The notes beneath the pieces are model-generated. The model had not been told where the DNA came from and ran no database searches. It was given only the letters and a program-made list of their open reading frames with translations. The position numbers and the translations under genes were made by a program. From Berberis thunbergii (taxonomy: Eukaryota > Streptophyta > Magnoliopsida > Ranunculales > Berberidaceae): 64,000 bases of DNA. This document shows, piece after piece, positions 35,331 to 47,335 of the stretch (its first letter is position 1; every line of letters starts with the position of its first letter). Location of the stretch: NCBI GenBank assembly GCA_003290165.1, contig QNQO01000222.1, positions 1,054,001 through 1,118,000 of the forward strand, in the 5' to 3' direction.

Positions 35331-36118
35331 AAGAGGAGGACTACCTCTCCACCACCACTCTTCTTCTTTTGCTCATTGTTTTCTTCCAAGGATCTACAAT
35401 GGTTATGGGTCACAGATTGAATTACACCCATTACAAGCATGTGGGGAGCTTGAGATTTGAAAGGATACAAAGGAATTTGGACAAGATCAACAAACCAGCT
35501 ATTGTAACCATTCAGGTATTTATTACAAATGACAGAAGCTTAGGTAGTACAACTTATGACAAATGATAAAGCTTAGATACTTCAACAATTTAACTTTTTG
35601 GTCTTTATATCACTTGTTTTCTGTGTGTAGAGCCCAGATGGAGATATCATTGATTGTGTTCATAGACACAAACAACCAGCTTTAGATCACCCTCTTCTAA
35701 AGAACCACAAAATCCAAGTAAAAATCTATATATATATTTTTCAATTTTGTTTTCCTTCTAATTGACATGTTTGTATGTTGAAATATAAGAGAAACAAATT
35801 AATGTGAGTTTTGGCTTGAATTTAGAGGGTTGCACCAGAGAGGCAAAGAAGAGTAAAAGAGATGGTGAAGACAAATTACAATGAAAGTTCACACAAGGAG
35901 GACTGAGAAGTAATGGTAGTATTGCATGGCAAACATGGCATGAAATTAGTGGGGATGGATGTCCAAAGTGGACAGTTCCAGTAAGGAGAAGCTCTGTGCA
36001 TGATGTGCTGAGAGCTAAATCTTTGTACCACTTTGGAAAGAAACCAATGCCAATGAGATTGAGTTATCATGATAGAAGAGTTGATGCACCTGATGTGGTC
36101 AGTGGCAATGGCCATGAG
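35331..36118 (+). pseudogene. Captured neprosin-family (DUF239/DUF4409) exons
   Basis: Three exons read as the N-terminal half of a plant neprosin-domain protein. The first ends at 35515 (RFERIQRNLDKINKPAIVTI) and is preceded by a leucine-rich stretch (TTTLLLLLLIVFFQ) that looks like a signal peptide lying one base out of frame from a usable ATG. The second is 35631-35717 ([20 protein letters not shown], then PLLKNHKIQ). The third is 35826-36118 (RVAPERQRRV, a stop/frameshift near 35902, then QTWHEISGDGCPKWTVPVRR, DVLRAKSLYHFGKK and VDAPDVVSGNGHE). The activation-peptide part is nearly complete; the catalytic C-terminal neprosin domain is missing. Parent proteins are secreted. Two frame breaks make this a pseudogene. 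Confidence 0.9.
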
Positions 36119-36994
36119 GTATGTTACTGATTAATCTCATAGTTCCATCTATATAGTTTTGAATCTTCTTCTCTAAATGAAAATAGGAAAAAAATATTCT
36201 TAAAAAATTTCACATGTGTCGGTCTTTTTTGGTACATCAATGATATAGCTTGGGTGTCTCAGACAATTAATGTATCACAATAGATATACAAATCTCCAGG
36301 CATGTCTTTATGGCTAAGATTCATGCATATACTAGTACACCAGAAATTATAGGTCATGTTTGTTTGTCATTGGTTTATTAGCAATCTTTAAAAGTCATGT
36401 TTGTCTGTCATTGAGTACTGACTAATTTTTATACTGCAGGGCTCTGAAGGTCTGAGCCAGTACGGGCAGCAATATGTTGGACAGGAGAATACGCATACAT
36501 TGCTTGTTTCTGGGGTGCAAAGTGTGTCGTTGTATCAACCATCACCGGTGCCATATACAAGCAACTACCAGGTGCTGCATTCTCATCATTTCAGTATATT
36601 GAACAAGCAACTACCGAAAGAAATGGGGCCTCTTCCTAAGGACATCAATGTATTTTCTTACATTATAACTAGGTGGATTTGTATTATTAGAAAAAACATA
36701 GAGAAATTCTTTTGTTTTAGATGCGAGCGAAACATGATATAACAAGGTTCTATTTGTTCAGGTTAATCCTGTTATTGTACATTAGTGCTATTTGTTTACA
36801 TGTTTTTGTTTGGCGTCAAAACTTGACAAGTTCCTTTTTGTGTTTGATTTTGTATTTACCTAGCATATAGTTTGTGGAATCTTATCCGTGCCGGAGGCAT
36901 GACACAAACCATAGTAAGGACTGATTTTGCAGGTGCCACGGCTGTGATTTTGCTGCTGCAGCAAAAAAATATAATTTTTTTTTCTATTATATTA
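36119..36994 (+). other. Last captured segment and linker before the CACTA-1 end
   Basis: An exon-like block at 36441-36572 (AG before, GT-like after) reads SEGLSQYGQQYVGQENTHTL and then VSGVQSVSLYQPSPVPYTSN; I do not recognise it. Its placement after the neprosin block and before the subterminal repeats suggests one more captured exon. The rest is AT-rich. Confidence 0.45.
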
Positions 36995-37566
36995 ATTTTG
37001 CAACGGTTTGAAACCGTTGCAACAAAACAAATTTTTTTTTTTTTTGAATTTTGTTTTAACTTCCAACGGCTTACAACCGTAGTTGCAGTTTGCCACGGCT
37101 AGGAACCGTGGGCGTTTTTCATCAGTTGCTACGGCTTAAAACCGTGGCCATGAATTGACATGGCTAAAAACCGTTGCTATTACATTTGCCACGGTTTATT
37201 TCTCACTGATTAGCCACGGCTTAAAACCGTGGCCAGGGTTAGACACGGCTTAAAACCGTTGCTACTTTGTTAGACACGGTTTAAAACTGTTGCTATTATC
37301 CATACTTTATCACGGCTTAAAACCGTGGCTATTTTTGCCACGGCTAAAAAACGTTGCTATTGTTCTTGCAACGATTTAGAACCGTGGCTAAATGTTGAAA
37401 ATCACCACCCCTGTTCAAGCAAAAAACCGTTGCTATAATGTTTAGCAACGGTTTATAGCCGTTACAAGGAATTTCGCGACGCCTCTGTAGCCCATGGCTT
37501 TTAGCCGTGATAATGGGTTAAGCCCACGGTATAAAACCGTTGCTAATGGGGGGTTTTGGTGTAGTG
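36995..37566 (+). mobile_element. 3' end of CACTA-1: palindromic subterminal repeats and terminus
   Basis: About twenty short palindromic units of the type CACGGCTTAAAACCGTGGC or GCAACGGTTTAAACCGTTGC fill this stretch, spaced 5-25 bp apart. It ends in GGTTTTGGTGTAGTG at 37566, the complement of CACTACACCAAAACC, a canonical CACTA terminus. The following bases TTA (37567-37569) would be one copy of the 3-bp duplication. The last 170 bases match the 3' end of CACTA-2 and the left end of CACTA-3. The 5' terminus of CACTA-1 is not recognised in the window. Confidence 0.9.
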
Positions 37567-38849
37567 TTAATTACTAGATCAAAAGATTTTATATCCAAAG
37601 GGGGTACATTACGACTTTACCCTAGAAAAGAAACTAACGAAAACCTAGGGGCTAGACTTAAAACACCAAAATGATAAAATTGCAAACCTAGGGTCTAGCC
37701 CATACAAACCAAAACAAAAGAAAACTACTTAGTGAGACTACATGTTCTTGAACAAAATCAATACTAGAGGGCCTCAACCAAGAAACTCTCCATGCAATGA
37801 ATGCTAATACAAACCTTTGAAAGAACAAATAGCTGCTATAACATAACAGCGACACCGTCACCCAACTGAGATATGCAAATAGGGAACAAAACCCAACATT
37901 ACACACCACGTCCTAAACTCTTAGAACCCAACTTCATTTCTAGCTAATGTTGTACATAAAATTCATCAAAACATACCAAACAAGGGCAAACAGAGTGCTA
38001 AAAGTCTGCCCGTAACCTGCCATTAAATAGTCCCATACAACCGTGCCCACCCAACACAAAATCCATCATTCCATACCAACTAGTGTCAGCCGCTAGCTAT
38101 CCAAAACAACCTTGAGTACAATTTGTCCTCCGCCATGATGAATGTATGCGGTTTGGCGACTATCTAGCTTGATCAGCCCTGCAGTCCTTTTTGGAAGCTT
38201 ATGTGCACCAAAGAGTATTTTCCTCGCTTCGCTCTGAGCCCTGTCCTCCAATGCATCTGCTACCGTGATAGCTTCTCTGTAAACGTGCTTGCAAAAAACC
38301 TCCATTTGTTTCGCCAAGCCTTTAATCTCACTCCAAATATATTCTAAATACCAAGGAATTTTATATAACTTGTTAAACCATCCACGAACTAAATCCGAGT
38401 CCATTTGGAAAATTATTTTATTATACCCCAATCTAAAGCATAATTTCAAGCCATCTAAGAGTGCTAATGCCTTGGCTATATTATTAAAACCTTTACCAAA
38501 AACCCATTGCTGAGCCGCTAGACATGAACCTCTTGCATCTCTTATGATCGTGCCACCTGTGCCTTTTTTCGGAGAAGATCCATCCACATTTAGTGACACA
38601 AAACTAGCAGGAGGGAAGACCCAGTAGACTATCCATTTTCATTTCTTCTCACCGGTGCAACCAAAAAGCCCAATGCCATCAAAAGAAACTTATTTGTACC
38701 AATTTATTTTGGTGAAATAAAAGAGTTCACCAATCTCAAACACCGGCTAACACTCAAAATCATAAAGGCATGGTTCGGATATCCGCCCTCATAAACACAC
38801 TTGCACCTTTGTTTCCATATTTCCCAAATAATTAATAAGCATATGAGTA
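37567..38849 (-). pseudogene. LINE-B 3' part: RNase H domain and 3' UTR
   Basis: The minus-strand frame 38599-38093 reads as the C-terminal RNase H typical of plant L1-type LINEs. It has LNVDGSSPKKGTGGTIIRDA, NNIAKALALLDGLKLC, KIIFQMDSDLVRGWF and a basic IYREA-like YREAITVADALEDRA. It is parallel to 44182-43673 of LINE-A. The 3' UTR runs to 37567, where the shared LINE tail phrase TTACCC...GTCGTAATGTACCCCC (minus strand) is cut by CACTA-1. RNase H removes RNA from the RNA-DNA hybrid during target-primed insertion. The LINE body continues beyond the insertion at 38850-41344. Confidence 0.85.
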
Positions 38850-41344
38850 AGGAATTAAAATAATAGGAAAGTTAGAATAAGAAAGTCAGAATAGTTAAAG
38901 AAGTAAAGTCAGAATAGGAAAATTATAATAGGAAAGTTAGAATAAAACTCTATTTTGTATAGGAAGTTTTAAGTTTCCTATTTCCACAAGGTTAGGTAGA
39001 AGTTAGCTTATACAAGCTTTTATTCAGTCAAGGAATACAAAACAACAATAATACGATTCTTCATTTATTTTCTTCACATGGTATGAGAACAACATTCTTT
39101 GGTGACCTAAGACTCCGAGGACTCAATCTCTTCCCCGCCTCCAACGACTACGCTAGACGCAAAAGGTGGGGAAGGGAGAACATCAACATGAATTTCCTCA
39201 ACAACAATTTCTCTTTTAGAATTATCAAGAATTCGGCAATCATGTTGACTTGAGTCGGACCATTAGCAGCTTCACTCGACAGTCATGATTTATTCACCAA
39301 ATTAAACTTCAAAGTTTCCTCCAAGCTGCACTCAACATAGCCAAGCCCAAGTCCAAGATTGATTCACCTCTACAAGAAGGAAAGTATAAGAATAGTTAAA
39401 GAAGTAAAATCAAAATAAGAAAGATAGAAAGAAAAAAACTCTATTTTGTATAGGAAGTTTTACGTTACTTGTTTCCACAAGGTTAGGTAGAAGTTAGATT
39501 ACATAAGCTTGTATTAATTCAGTCAAGGAACACACAACAACAATAATACAATTCTCCAATTGTTTTCTTTACATGGTATCAGAGAAACTTTCTTTTGTGA
39601 CTCAAGACTATGCTAGACGCATAAAGCGGGGAAGGGAGGACAACAATAGGAACATTTACAACAACAAGTTAACCTTCAATCACCAACCATTACATGCCGG
39701 AGAACAACAAACAACCTCTGCTTTTTGCCCAACAAGGGCCACCTCCAGGATCTACTCAATAAATTCCCGAGCAACAAGATATAGAGAGAGAAAACACCAC
39801 GCCGAGAATCTCTCTCTTCAACCAACTAACAGACATCGTCTTCTATGACACATACTAGTTTTCAACAGACAACAACCTAGCCAAAAAAGCAATAAACAAC
39901 AGCTAAAAAATAATACAAAATAGGAGACGACAATTCAAAAAAAAAAAAAATTCTTTTTCAGGTGGAAGAGCCAACAGAATGACAAAATTATAGCAAACTG
40001 AGCAAGGGAGATCACACAACCAACTTCCTTTTTTTTCAACCTGCAACTCAATCGCAGCAGCCAATTGCTTCATCTTCTCTACCCATCGCTAAACATCTCG
40101 CATCTTATCACCATCACATATCATCATCATATTCCGCCAACACAATGACCACCATAGACCCTCTTTTTCTCTCAACAGACACAACACTCATAGCTTCTCA
40201 CCATCTCGCATGCTACTTTGTGACTGGCAGCCACAAACCAATTCACTGACAGCCACCACGAACACCTTCATCTTTCTCTCACATCAGCCACAACAACAAC
40301 AATAGCCACAACAACCAAGTGGACTCACCAACAAGTTCTCCAATTGACAACAACCAATTTCACAATCACATCACATCCGAATAGAGCACCATGGTCTCGC
40401 CTCTACTTGACAGCCAACCAAAACACCTCCCCAACATTTTTTCATACCTCCCTTCGTCTGATTTATTTTTTTCTCACACAATAAAATAGGATTGCACATT
40501 AGATCTCACAATAGGGAAAGAATAACAAAGTTGTGCAGAAGAAAAAGAAAATTGATTTTTAAAGCTATGGGCTATTTACACGCCAACCTTTAGTCATTAC
40601 CACCACAATAAAAAATACCAACACCAATGCTAAGCATTACCAACACCAATGTTGAGAAATCCAGTACTAATGGTGAGCAATACCAACATTGGTGTTGAAC
40701 AATTTAAATTAAAATTATCAGCACCAATGCTAAGCAATACCAACACCAATGTTAAGAAATTCAGTACCAATGCTGAGCAATACAAACATTTGTGCTGAGC
40801 AATGTTTTCAACCTTCGCGCTGAATGGGAGTCTTGCTGACTCGAGTCGAACCATTGTTCACTCGACAGTCATGATTTCTTGAGTCATGCTAACTCGAGTC
40901 GAACCATTTGTCGTTCACTCGATTGTCATGATTTCTTCATACCAGAATTTTATATAAAATCATCAAGAACTATCCAAAATTTGTCAATCATGCCGACTTG
41001 ACTCGAACCATTAGCATTTTTACTCGACAATCATAATGTCTTCACCAAATTGGACTTCAAAGTTTCCTCCAAGCTGCACATTTCATGTACATATATATGT
41101 ACAGCTTGTGGGCGCATTTTAGAATATGGAGAATTTGCACTCAACATAGTCAAGCCCTAGTTCCAAGATTGATTCACCTTTACAATAAGGAAAGTGAAAA
41201 AATAGGAAAGGCAGAATAAGACTTTATTTTGTATAGGAAGTTTTAAGTTTCATGTTTCCACAAGGTTAGGTAGAAGTTAGCTTTAATAAGCTTGTATTCA
41301 GTCAAGGAACACACAACAACAATAATACAGTTCTCCATATATTT
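38850..41344 (+). mobile_element. Non-coding LTR element with three LTR copies
   Basis: Three copies of one short LTR are present, containing TTTTGTATAGGAAGTTTTA, CCACAAGGTTAGGTAGAAGT and AACAACAATAATAC. They end near 39076, 39570 and 41344. The first two are followed by TGGTAT(C/G)AGA, the start of an initiator-Met tRNA primer site. Two internal regions (39077-39385 and 39571-41190) share beginnings (GACTATGCTAGACGC and related) and ends (CCAAGATTGATTCACCT), so the first is a deletion version of the second. No gag or pol is readable. It splits LINE-B between its zinc-knuckle part (41386) and RNase H (38599). It looks like a TRIM/LARD-type element that acquired a third LTR by recombination. 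Confidence 0.8.
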
Positions 41345-41985
41345 TCATTAGGATTGGCTCTTCTAAATCATACCAACAAAAAGGTTTAAATCTCTGTAGG
41401 TCTTCTTATATGAACGTCATAGATACCCTCAAAGTGTCTCCAAACCACAAATGCAAACTTTCCCTTTAAAAATAAATGCTTCAAAGTTTCAGTGTTAGGA
41501 AATTCACAACACCTACATTTCGGGGATAAGCTGAAACCACACCTATATAGTTCCCCATTCATCGAGACATCTCTGTACAAAATTTTTTACACAAATACAA
41601 AATTCTTGATGGAAAAATAGGTTGCCAAATCTTCTTGCTTAAACTTTTCCTTACACCCTTGTTTCTTAGCAACTCATAGGTTGATCGAGTGCTGAATAGG
41701 TTGTCCGATTCGGGAATCCAAGCACATATATCATCAATGTGGTTCTTTCTATGAATTCTATCATCAAAAAATATTATTTTCTAGCTCTCTAAAGTCTTGT
41801 TTAATCAATTCTAACTGTAGGCCATTTTCCTTGATTAACTAATTCCACTGACCTTCTAAACACTACCACAAAATTCCAATTTTTAGCAACAAAACTAGAG
41901 TTGCCTTTCCCAATATGCCAAACTATGTTACTCATAATCACATCTTAAGGCCATGGGATCTTATACACTTCAAAGCCATTACTTG
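41345..41985 (-). pseudogene. LINE-B upstream part: zf-RVT domain
   Basis: Minus-strand 41580-41386 reads MNGELYRCGFSLSPKCRCCE, then TETLKHLFLKGKFAFVVWRH, the zinc-binding reverse-transcriptase-associated domain (zf-RVT) of plant LINEs. It is nearly the same as 44695-44363 of LINE-A. Homology to LINE-A extends leftward in the reading direction up to about 41985 (compare 44890-45010), where the copy is truncated. Stops break the frame. Confidence 0.8.
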
Positions 41986-42225
41986 AAAAGCATAGAATCA
42001 GTTTGTATCACAATTTTTTGCCTACCAATCTCGGCACATATCCTAAGCCCTTTTAATTAAGCCATTGACTTTGCTCAATTGTTCGAACCCCAACCAATAA
42101 AAAATTGTGTTGCCAACAAAAAAATTCCATCCAAGTCATGAATTATCACTCCCCTGGCCGCTCAACCTTCTTTAGTTGATCCATCAATATGAAGATGGCA
42201 AGCTGAATGTGTAGTTTGTGATTAT
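41986..42225 (-). pseudogene. LINE-D RNase H scrap (minus)
   Basis: The minus strand reads LHIDGSTKEG, a stop, RGVIIHDLDGIFLLATQFFI, and then a related ending, so it is the start of another LINE RNase H domain. Since LINE-B already has its own, this is a separate truncated copy placed upstream of it. Confidence 0.65.
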
Positions 42226-42860
42226 GTTAGTTAGGAGGGGTTTGAGATTGGCAAACTCTTTTGTCATTCCAAAACTGAACAGTATATAGAATGATTCGAT
42301 AATGGCTTTAGGGATACCAATATAATTGTTGAACAATAGGGAAATAGGATTGTATATTGGCTTTCCTTCAGTTTATTTTTTGGTGTTGAATGTTGATGGC
42401 TATTCGAGAAATAATAACGCGACAAGAGAAATAATTTTAAAGGATGATAGGGGTGTTTGAATTGCTGCTCAGTAACTAATTTTTAGCATTGGTTCCAACA
42501 ATCAAGCTGAAGTTCTGGCTATCCTAGAAGGTTTGCATTTATGTAATAGGCTGGGTAATAAAAAAAATTGATTATTCAGTCTGATTCGCATTTAGTTCGT
42601 TGCTAGTTTTATGAGGTTTATAAAATTCGTTAGTTTCTAGAAAATGATTGGAAGGAGAAAAAAATCTGACGAAAGACTTGGAGGTTTTTTCTAAACATAT
42701 TTATAAGGAATCTAACGTAGTGGCAGATGCATTGGAGGATAAGGCTCAAAAGGAAGGGTTGAGGCGAGATTTTGGGGCTATTAATTTTCTTACTAGCATT
42801 GCAGGGTTGGTATGATTGGATAGAAGTCATAAAACCTATATTTGTAAAGGTTAATGACAA
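42226..42860 (+). pseudogene. LINE-C RNase H fragment (plus strand)
   Basis: The plus strand reads LNVDGYSRNNNATREIILKD, DDRGV, stops, then SNNQAEVLAILEGLHLCNRL. Near 42715-42760 it reads SNVVADALEDKAQKEGLRRD. These are the same RNase H landmarks as in LINE-A and LINE-B but in opposite orientation and with many stops. It is an old LINE piece lying between two minus-strand copies. Confidence 0.78.
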
Positions 42861-43672
42861 AGAAGAATCGTGAGTTTCGAGCTAAACGGTTTCTTCGATT
42901 TCATTCGTGGTCAACGAGGTTTCAAAGGAAAATTATTGGTTTTTTAAAAAAAAAAACAAGAAACCACCGGGAGGGAAGAGAAGCTATGGGATGCAAGACC
43001 TTTATTACCATAGTAAAAAACTTTTATACTAAGTCAGGGGTACGTTACGACTTTACCCGAATTAATAACATAAAAAAATTCCAAGGAAATTACAAAAAAT
43101 CAAGGCTACAAAACAAATTCTTAAAGGGAACTCAAGAAAAAATGCCTCTCTCAAAAGAGAAGGCCTTACTCAAGATATAAGGCCTTACTCAACAAAAGAA
43201 AGAGCTTAGAACCACAAAAACTAACTAACCAAATAAATAACACTGTAACGCCCAAGCTAAACAAAACAAGACAATAGCAAACCACTAGCAAGCACATCCA
43301 GTACAATAATAATCAGCCCTTTGCTACCAAGACGTCCACCCAAAAGACACAACAACGCGGCAGCAATCCCACCTCACCTGTATGTCAGCAAGCCGACCAG
43401 CACCTCGTCCCAAGAACATCACAGCAGCCCAACCCCACAACATATCAACAACACCGCGCCAAGTAGCAACAAAACCAGCCATCAGCACACAACAGCCAAA
43501 AACAAAGTATGAAACTCTGTTTTGAGAAACTGTTGTGCCAAAGTAGTTGCCAGCGCCAATTCGGCAAGCAACATTTTTCATTCCGCTGCTGATATACTGA
43601 CCTTACTCCCTAAGGTTGATCAATCTAGTTACCAGCCATACCAAGAACAACAGTCACACCCATAGAGCACAC

Positions 43673-44182
43673 TTACCCATGACGAATATACGTAGTATGG
43701 CATATGTCCAACTCGACCAAACCCCTAATTCTACCCGGGAGATCCTGTTCTTCAAAGACTCTTGTCAATCCTTCCCTTTGAGCCCTTCCTGCATTTGCTT
43801 CCCTATAAATATGCTTACAAAGGACTTCCATTTGATTCGTCAAGCTCTTAATATCCCTCCAAATATTCTCCAAGTACCAAGGAACCTTATAGACCTCCTG
43901 AAACCAGCCACGCACTATGTCTGAATCCATTTGAACAATAACTTTTTGATACTCTATTCTAAGGCATAAATGCAATCCTTCTAATAGCGCAAGCGCCTCA
44001 GCTATATTATTCATGCCTTCATGAAATACTAACTGTTGAGCAGCCATACATACTCCGTTTGCATCGATAATAATCACCTCATCTATCGCCTTGTTATTCC
44101 TTAATGACCCATCCACATTAAGAGCATCAAAGTTGGGAGGAGGAAAAAGCCAGTAAACAATCCGAATCTCCTTTCTCACCAC
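43673..44182 (-). pseudogene. LINE-A RNase H domain
   Basis: A 169-codon open stretch has LNVDGSLRNNKAIDEVIIID, NNIAEALALLEGLHLCLRIE and KVIVQMDSDIVRGWF, followed by LCKHIYREANAGRAQREGL. Catalytic acidic positions of plant LINE RNase H (D of NVDG, E of EALALLEG, D of MDSD) are visible. This is the longest intact piece of the element's ORF2. Confidence 0.85.
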
Positions 44183-44362
44183 CGGAATAACTGGAAGCCC
44201 CAGCCTCTACAAAAGAACTTTATTAGCCATTCTCAAAAACCTCCTTATATTAAACATCCCAAATATATGATTCGGAGGCCCACCTTCATAAACACACTTG
44301 CATCTTTGTTTCAAAATTTCCCAAATTATAAACAAATGGGTAAGAAAGAAAAACATACCAAT

Positions 44363-44695
44363 TTAAGTAGAAGTATTAGCTTTATGAAACCAAACCGTCA
44401 ACACCGTGGTGATCTCTATAGGTCTTTTGATATGAATGTTAAAAATACCTTGAAAATGTTTCCAAATATCCGTGGCGAGCTTGCTTTCTAAAAATAAATG
44501 CTTCAAGGATTCAGTCTTAGGAAGCACACAACACCTGCATTTCAAATCCAAACTAAAACCAAACCTATAAAGTTCTCCGTCTACAGAAACACCCCTTTTC
44601 AAAAGTTTCCACATAAGTACTGAAATTCTGGATGGTGACCCAGGTTGCCATATTTTCTTATGAAGTACACTCTCTATGTCTTTGTCTTTAAGCAA
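44363..44695 (-). pseudogene. LINE-A zf-RVT domain
   Basis: The frame reads KIWQPGSPSRISVLMWKLLK, then LKCRCCVLPKTESLKHLFLE, the cysteine/histidine pattern of the LINE zf-RVT domain between reverse transcriptase and RNase H. It is open for 110 codons. A stop and a frame change separate it from RT upstream and RNase H downstream. Confidence 0.85.
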
Positions 44696-45226
44696 CTCAT
44701 AGGCCGAACCGATACTAAATAAACCATCTGACTCCGGATGCCAAACACAAGAGTCCTCACAAAGATTCCTACCCCGAATCTATCTTCAAACAACCTATTT
44801 TTTTTTTTTTCAAACAACCTGTTCGCCAAGCCTCTAAATTCAGGATTAACAACTTCAAATCCCAATCCTTCTAAACAACCTGTTCTCCATTTTCTTTGAG
44901 AGACTAATTCTCCTGTCCTTCTAAACACTACCACCAAATTCCAATTTTCGACAAAGAAACTTGAATTTCTTTTCCCAATCCATCACACAATGTTACTTGA
45001 AGTGAAAGACTTACACCTCATGACATCCTTCATGAAAAGAGACACTCCATTTTTTTCTACTTGACCGCTCAAAAGAATCCATGATTTTCGATATTTACTT
45101 CTCATAAAATTCGCCCATAACGAGTTCAAATTAAGTAAGCCCCACAAAGCCTTAACTCAAAAGGTCTTAAGAACCACCTCCAATCTCCTAACCCCCAATC
45201 CTCATTCCTCCTTAGGAAAACAAATC

Positions 45227-46521
45227 TTATTCCAAAAAACCCATTTTTTCTTGAGCCTTCATTCGCAATCTCCCCAGAAACAATCCGCTAGCAAGCTTTG
45301 AATCTTTGACAATACTTTCTGAGGCACACACATAGCACTTAGAGTATATACTAATATAGAACTCAGCACATGCTTGATCAGTATCAGTCTCCCTCCCAGA
45401 GATAAGAGTTTTGCTTTCCAACCTAAAATTTGTTTCTGTATTTTTTGAACAAGCTCTTCAAAAAAATTATTTTGCTCCTCCCTTGAAAAATCGGAACACC
45501 TAAATATTTCATAAGGAAGCCCTTGTATTGAAAACATGTGTAAGTCTTTAGTGATACCACTCTTTCTCCTGTAGCATTTTCTTCTAACAGAAAAGAGCTC
45601 TTCTCTATATTGATTCTCTTCCCTGAAGCCTTACTATATTTCTCCAAAAATTCAATGCAGCCTGAAACTATTGATTTTCTATCATTGAGAAATATAAGCG
45701 TGGCATCTGCATACAGGAGATGTGTGATAGGCAAGCATGCTCCTGGCGTATAATAAAAACCAATATCTCCCTTGTTAAATGCAGCCTTGAGACCATTGTT
45801 TAAAACCTCAGAAGCAATAACGGAAAGTAAAGGAGAAAGATGATCCCCTTGTCTCAAACCTCTGGATGATGTGAAATAACCATTGTAGACCCCTTGCAGA
45901 AGCACCGAAAATCCACAATTAGATATGCAGTTAGAAATAATGTGGCATACCCTGTTGTTAAATCAAAACCTTCTGAGAACCCTTAGCAGAAAAGACCATT
46001 CAAGGCGGTCATAAGATTTCTCCATATCAATTTTTAACACCACATTACCACCGAAAGCCTTTTTATGAATATCTCTAACCATCTCCTGAGCCAGACCAAT
46101 ATTTTCCACAATGGATCTTACTATAACAAAAGCCGCTTGTTCTTGGGCCACCATTTTTTGGTAATAAAATGGCTAATCTATTGCAAATAACTTTACTGAA
46201 CATTTTATAAATCACATTGCAAATACTAATAGGGCAAAAGTCTTAAAAAAAACTTGGGTAATCAACTTTGGGGATCAACGCTATCAAGTTAGCTGAGAAA
46301 GTTGTTGGGAGGGCCTCGCCACCAAAAAATTGAACCTTTGCATCCCATATATCAAATCCCACCACTTCCCAACATGATTGAAAGAGACCACGGATGAATC
46401 CGTCTGGTCCCAGAGCATTATTCTTCGGGATATCAAAAACCGCTTGCCTTACTTCCTCCAAGGATAGGCTCTTAGTCAAATCATCACAGCTTGAAATAGA
46501 GATAATTGCGGCTGGCATCAT
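45227..46521 (-). pseudogene. LINE-A reverse transcriptase
   Basis: Consecutive minus frames give LSLEEVRQAVFDIPKNNALG then PDGF (46521-46243). They continue with EQAAFVIVRSIVENIGLAQE and GNVVLKIDMEKSYDRLEWSF (46154-45963), then SSRGLRQGDHLSPLLSVIAS, LLYADATLIFLNDRKS and KYLGVPIFQGRS (45905-45423), then ILGWKAKLLSLGGRLILIKH (45537-45259). The catalytic box reads YADA where active enzymes have YADD, so the second catalytic aspartate is lost. Several frameshifts and stops add to this. The LINE-A stretch upstream of the foreign fragment (47345-47570) holds the RT N-terminus, with EELYWIRNHEK and FFHKMLTS. Confidence 0.88.
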
Positions 46522-47335
46522 GAGGTGGTTATTGCTTTTGGTTAAAACTGGTTAGAGTGGCTCAGATGGGTTATGGTAGAAGAGGAGCTGGATGTGAGGA
46601 CGGTTGTTGGTGCTGCGCTCAAAACAGAGTTGCCCACTCTATTTTCTATGTTTGGGTTGTGCTGCGGCTAACAGTTACTTTATGCGTGGACGTGTGGTTG
46701 GAAAGTAGCTATATGCAATTTTTGGAGTAACGGTTCATGCGAGAAAGTTATGGAAACAGTGGGAACATCATGAAAGTTGCAGGGACATTTTTTTCTGGCA
46801 ATTTTGCAGGGTTGGCTGGTTTGGAGAAGCTGGCTGTGTTGTTCGTGCTATGGTGAGTTGCTGATTTGTGAGAAGTCTTTAACAGAGATTGCAAATGGTT
46901 TTTGATTGATGTTTAGAATGGTGATTCTAAGCTCTTTCCTTTTTTTCCCTTGGTATAGGCCTTATTCTTGATGAAATAGGCCTGGTGTTCGATTTTCTTT
47001 TTTATTATGTAGTGGTTTACTTGGTGGTAGGCATTATTCTGTAAGGCCTAAACCTTGGTGAACAAGGCATTTATTCATAGGTGTTTTTTTATCAGGTCAC
47101 ATTTCATAGTGAATTAGGACTGTTTCTTTAATGGACTTATAATTTCTGTTTAGCTTTTACGAATGTGCACTAGTTTTTTCTCGGGTAAAGTCGTCACGTA
47201 CCCCTGAAAGGTGTATAAGATTATTTTAATCAAGTAATAAAGGTCTGGCATTTCATAGTTGCCCCTCCCCACTGGAGGTTTAATTAAAAAAAATATAAAA
47301 AATAAAAAAATATAAAAAAAAATTGTAGGAATGCA
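46522..47335 (+). mobile_element. LINE 3' fragment with A-rich tail, inserted into LINE-A
   Basis: This plus-strand sequence ends in the LINE family tail (TTTACTTGGTGGTAGGCATT at about 47018; CTCGGGTAAAGTCGTCACGT at about 47180; CCACTGGAGG at 47269). An A-rich tail of AAAATATAAAAAATAAAAAA type follows at 47287-47333. It interrupts the minus-strand RT frame of LINE-A, which resumes on either side. The front part (46530-46950) is GT-rich and not translated by me. It is 5'-truncated, as typical for LINE insertion. Confidence 0.75.

Noticed and set aside
36995..37566. Interpretation as a MITE or tandem satellite
   Set aside because: A CACTA terminus closes the array, and the same arrangement occurs at two other CACTA ends.
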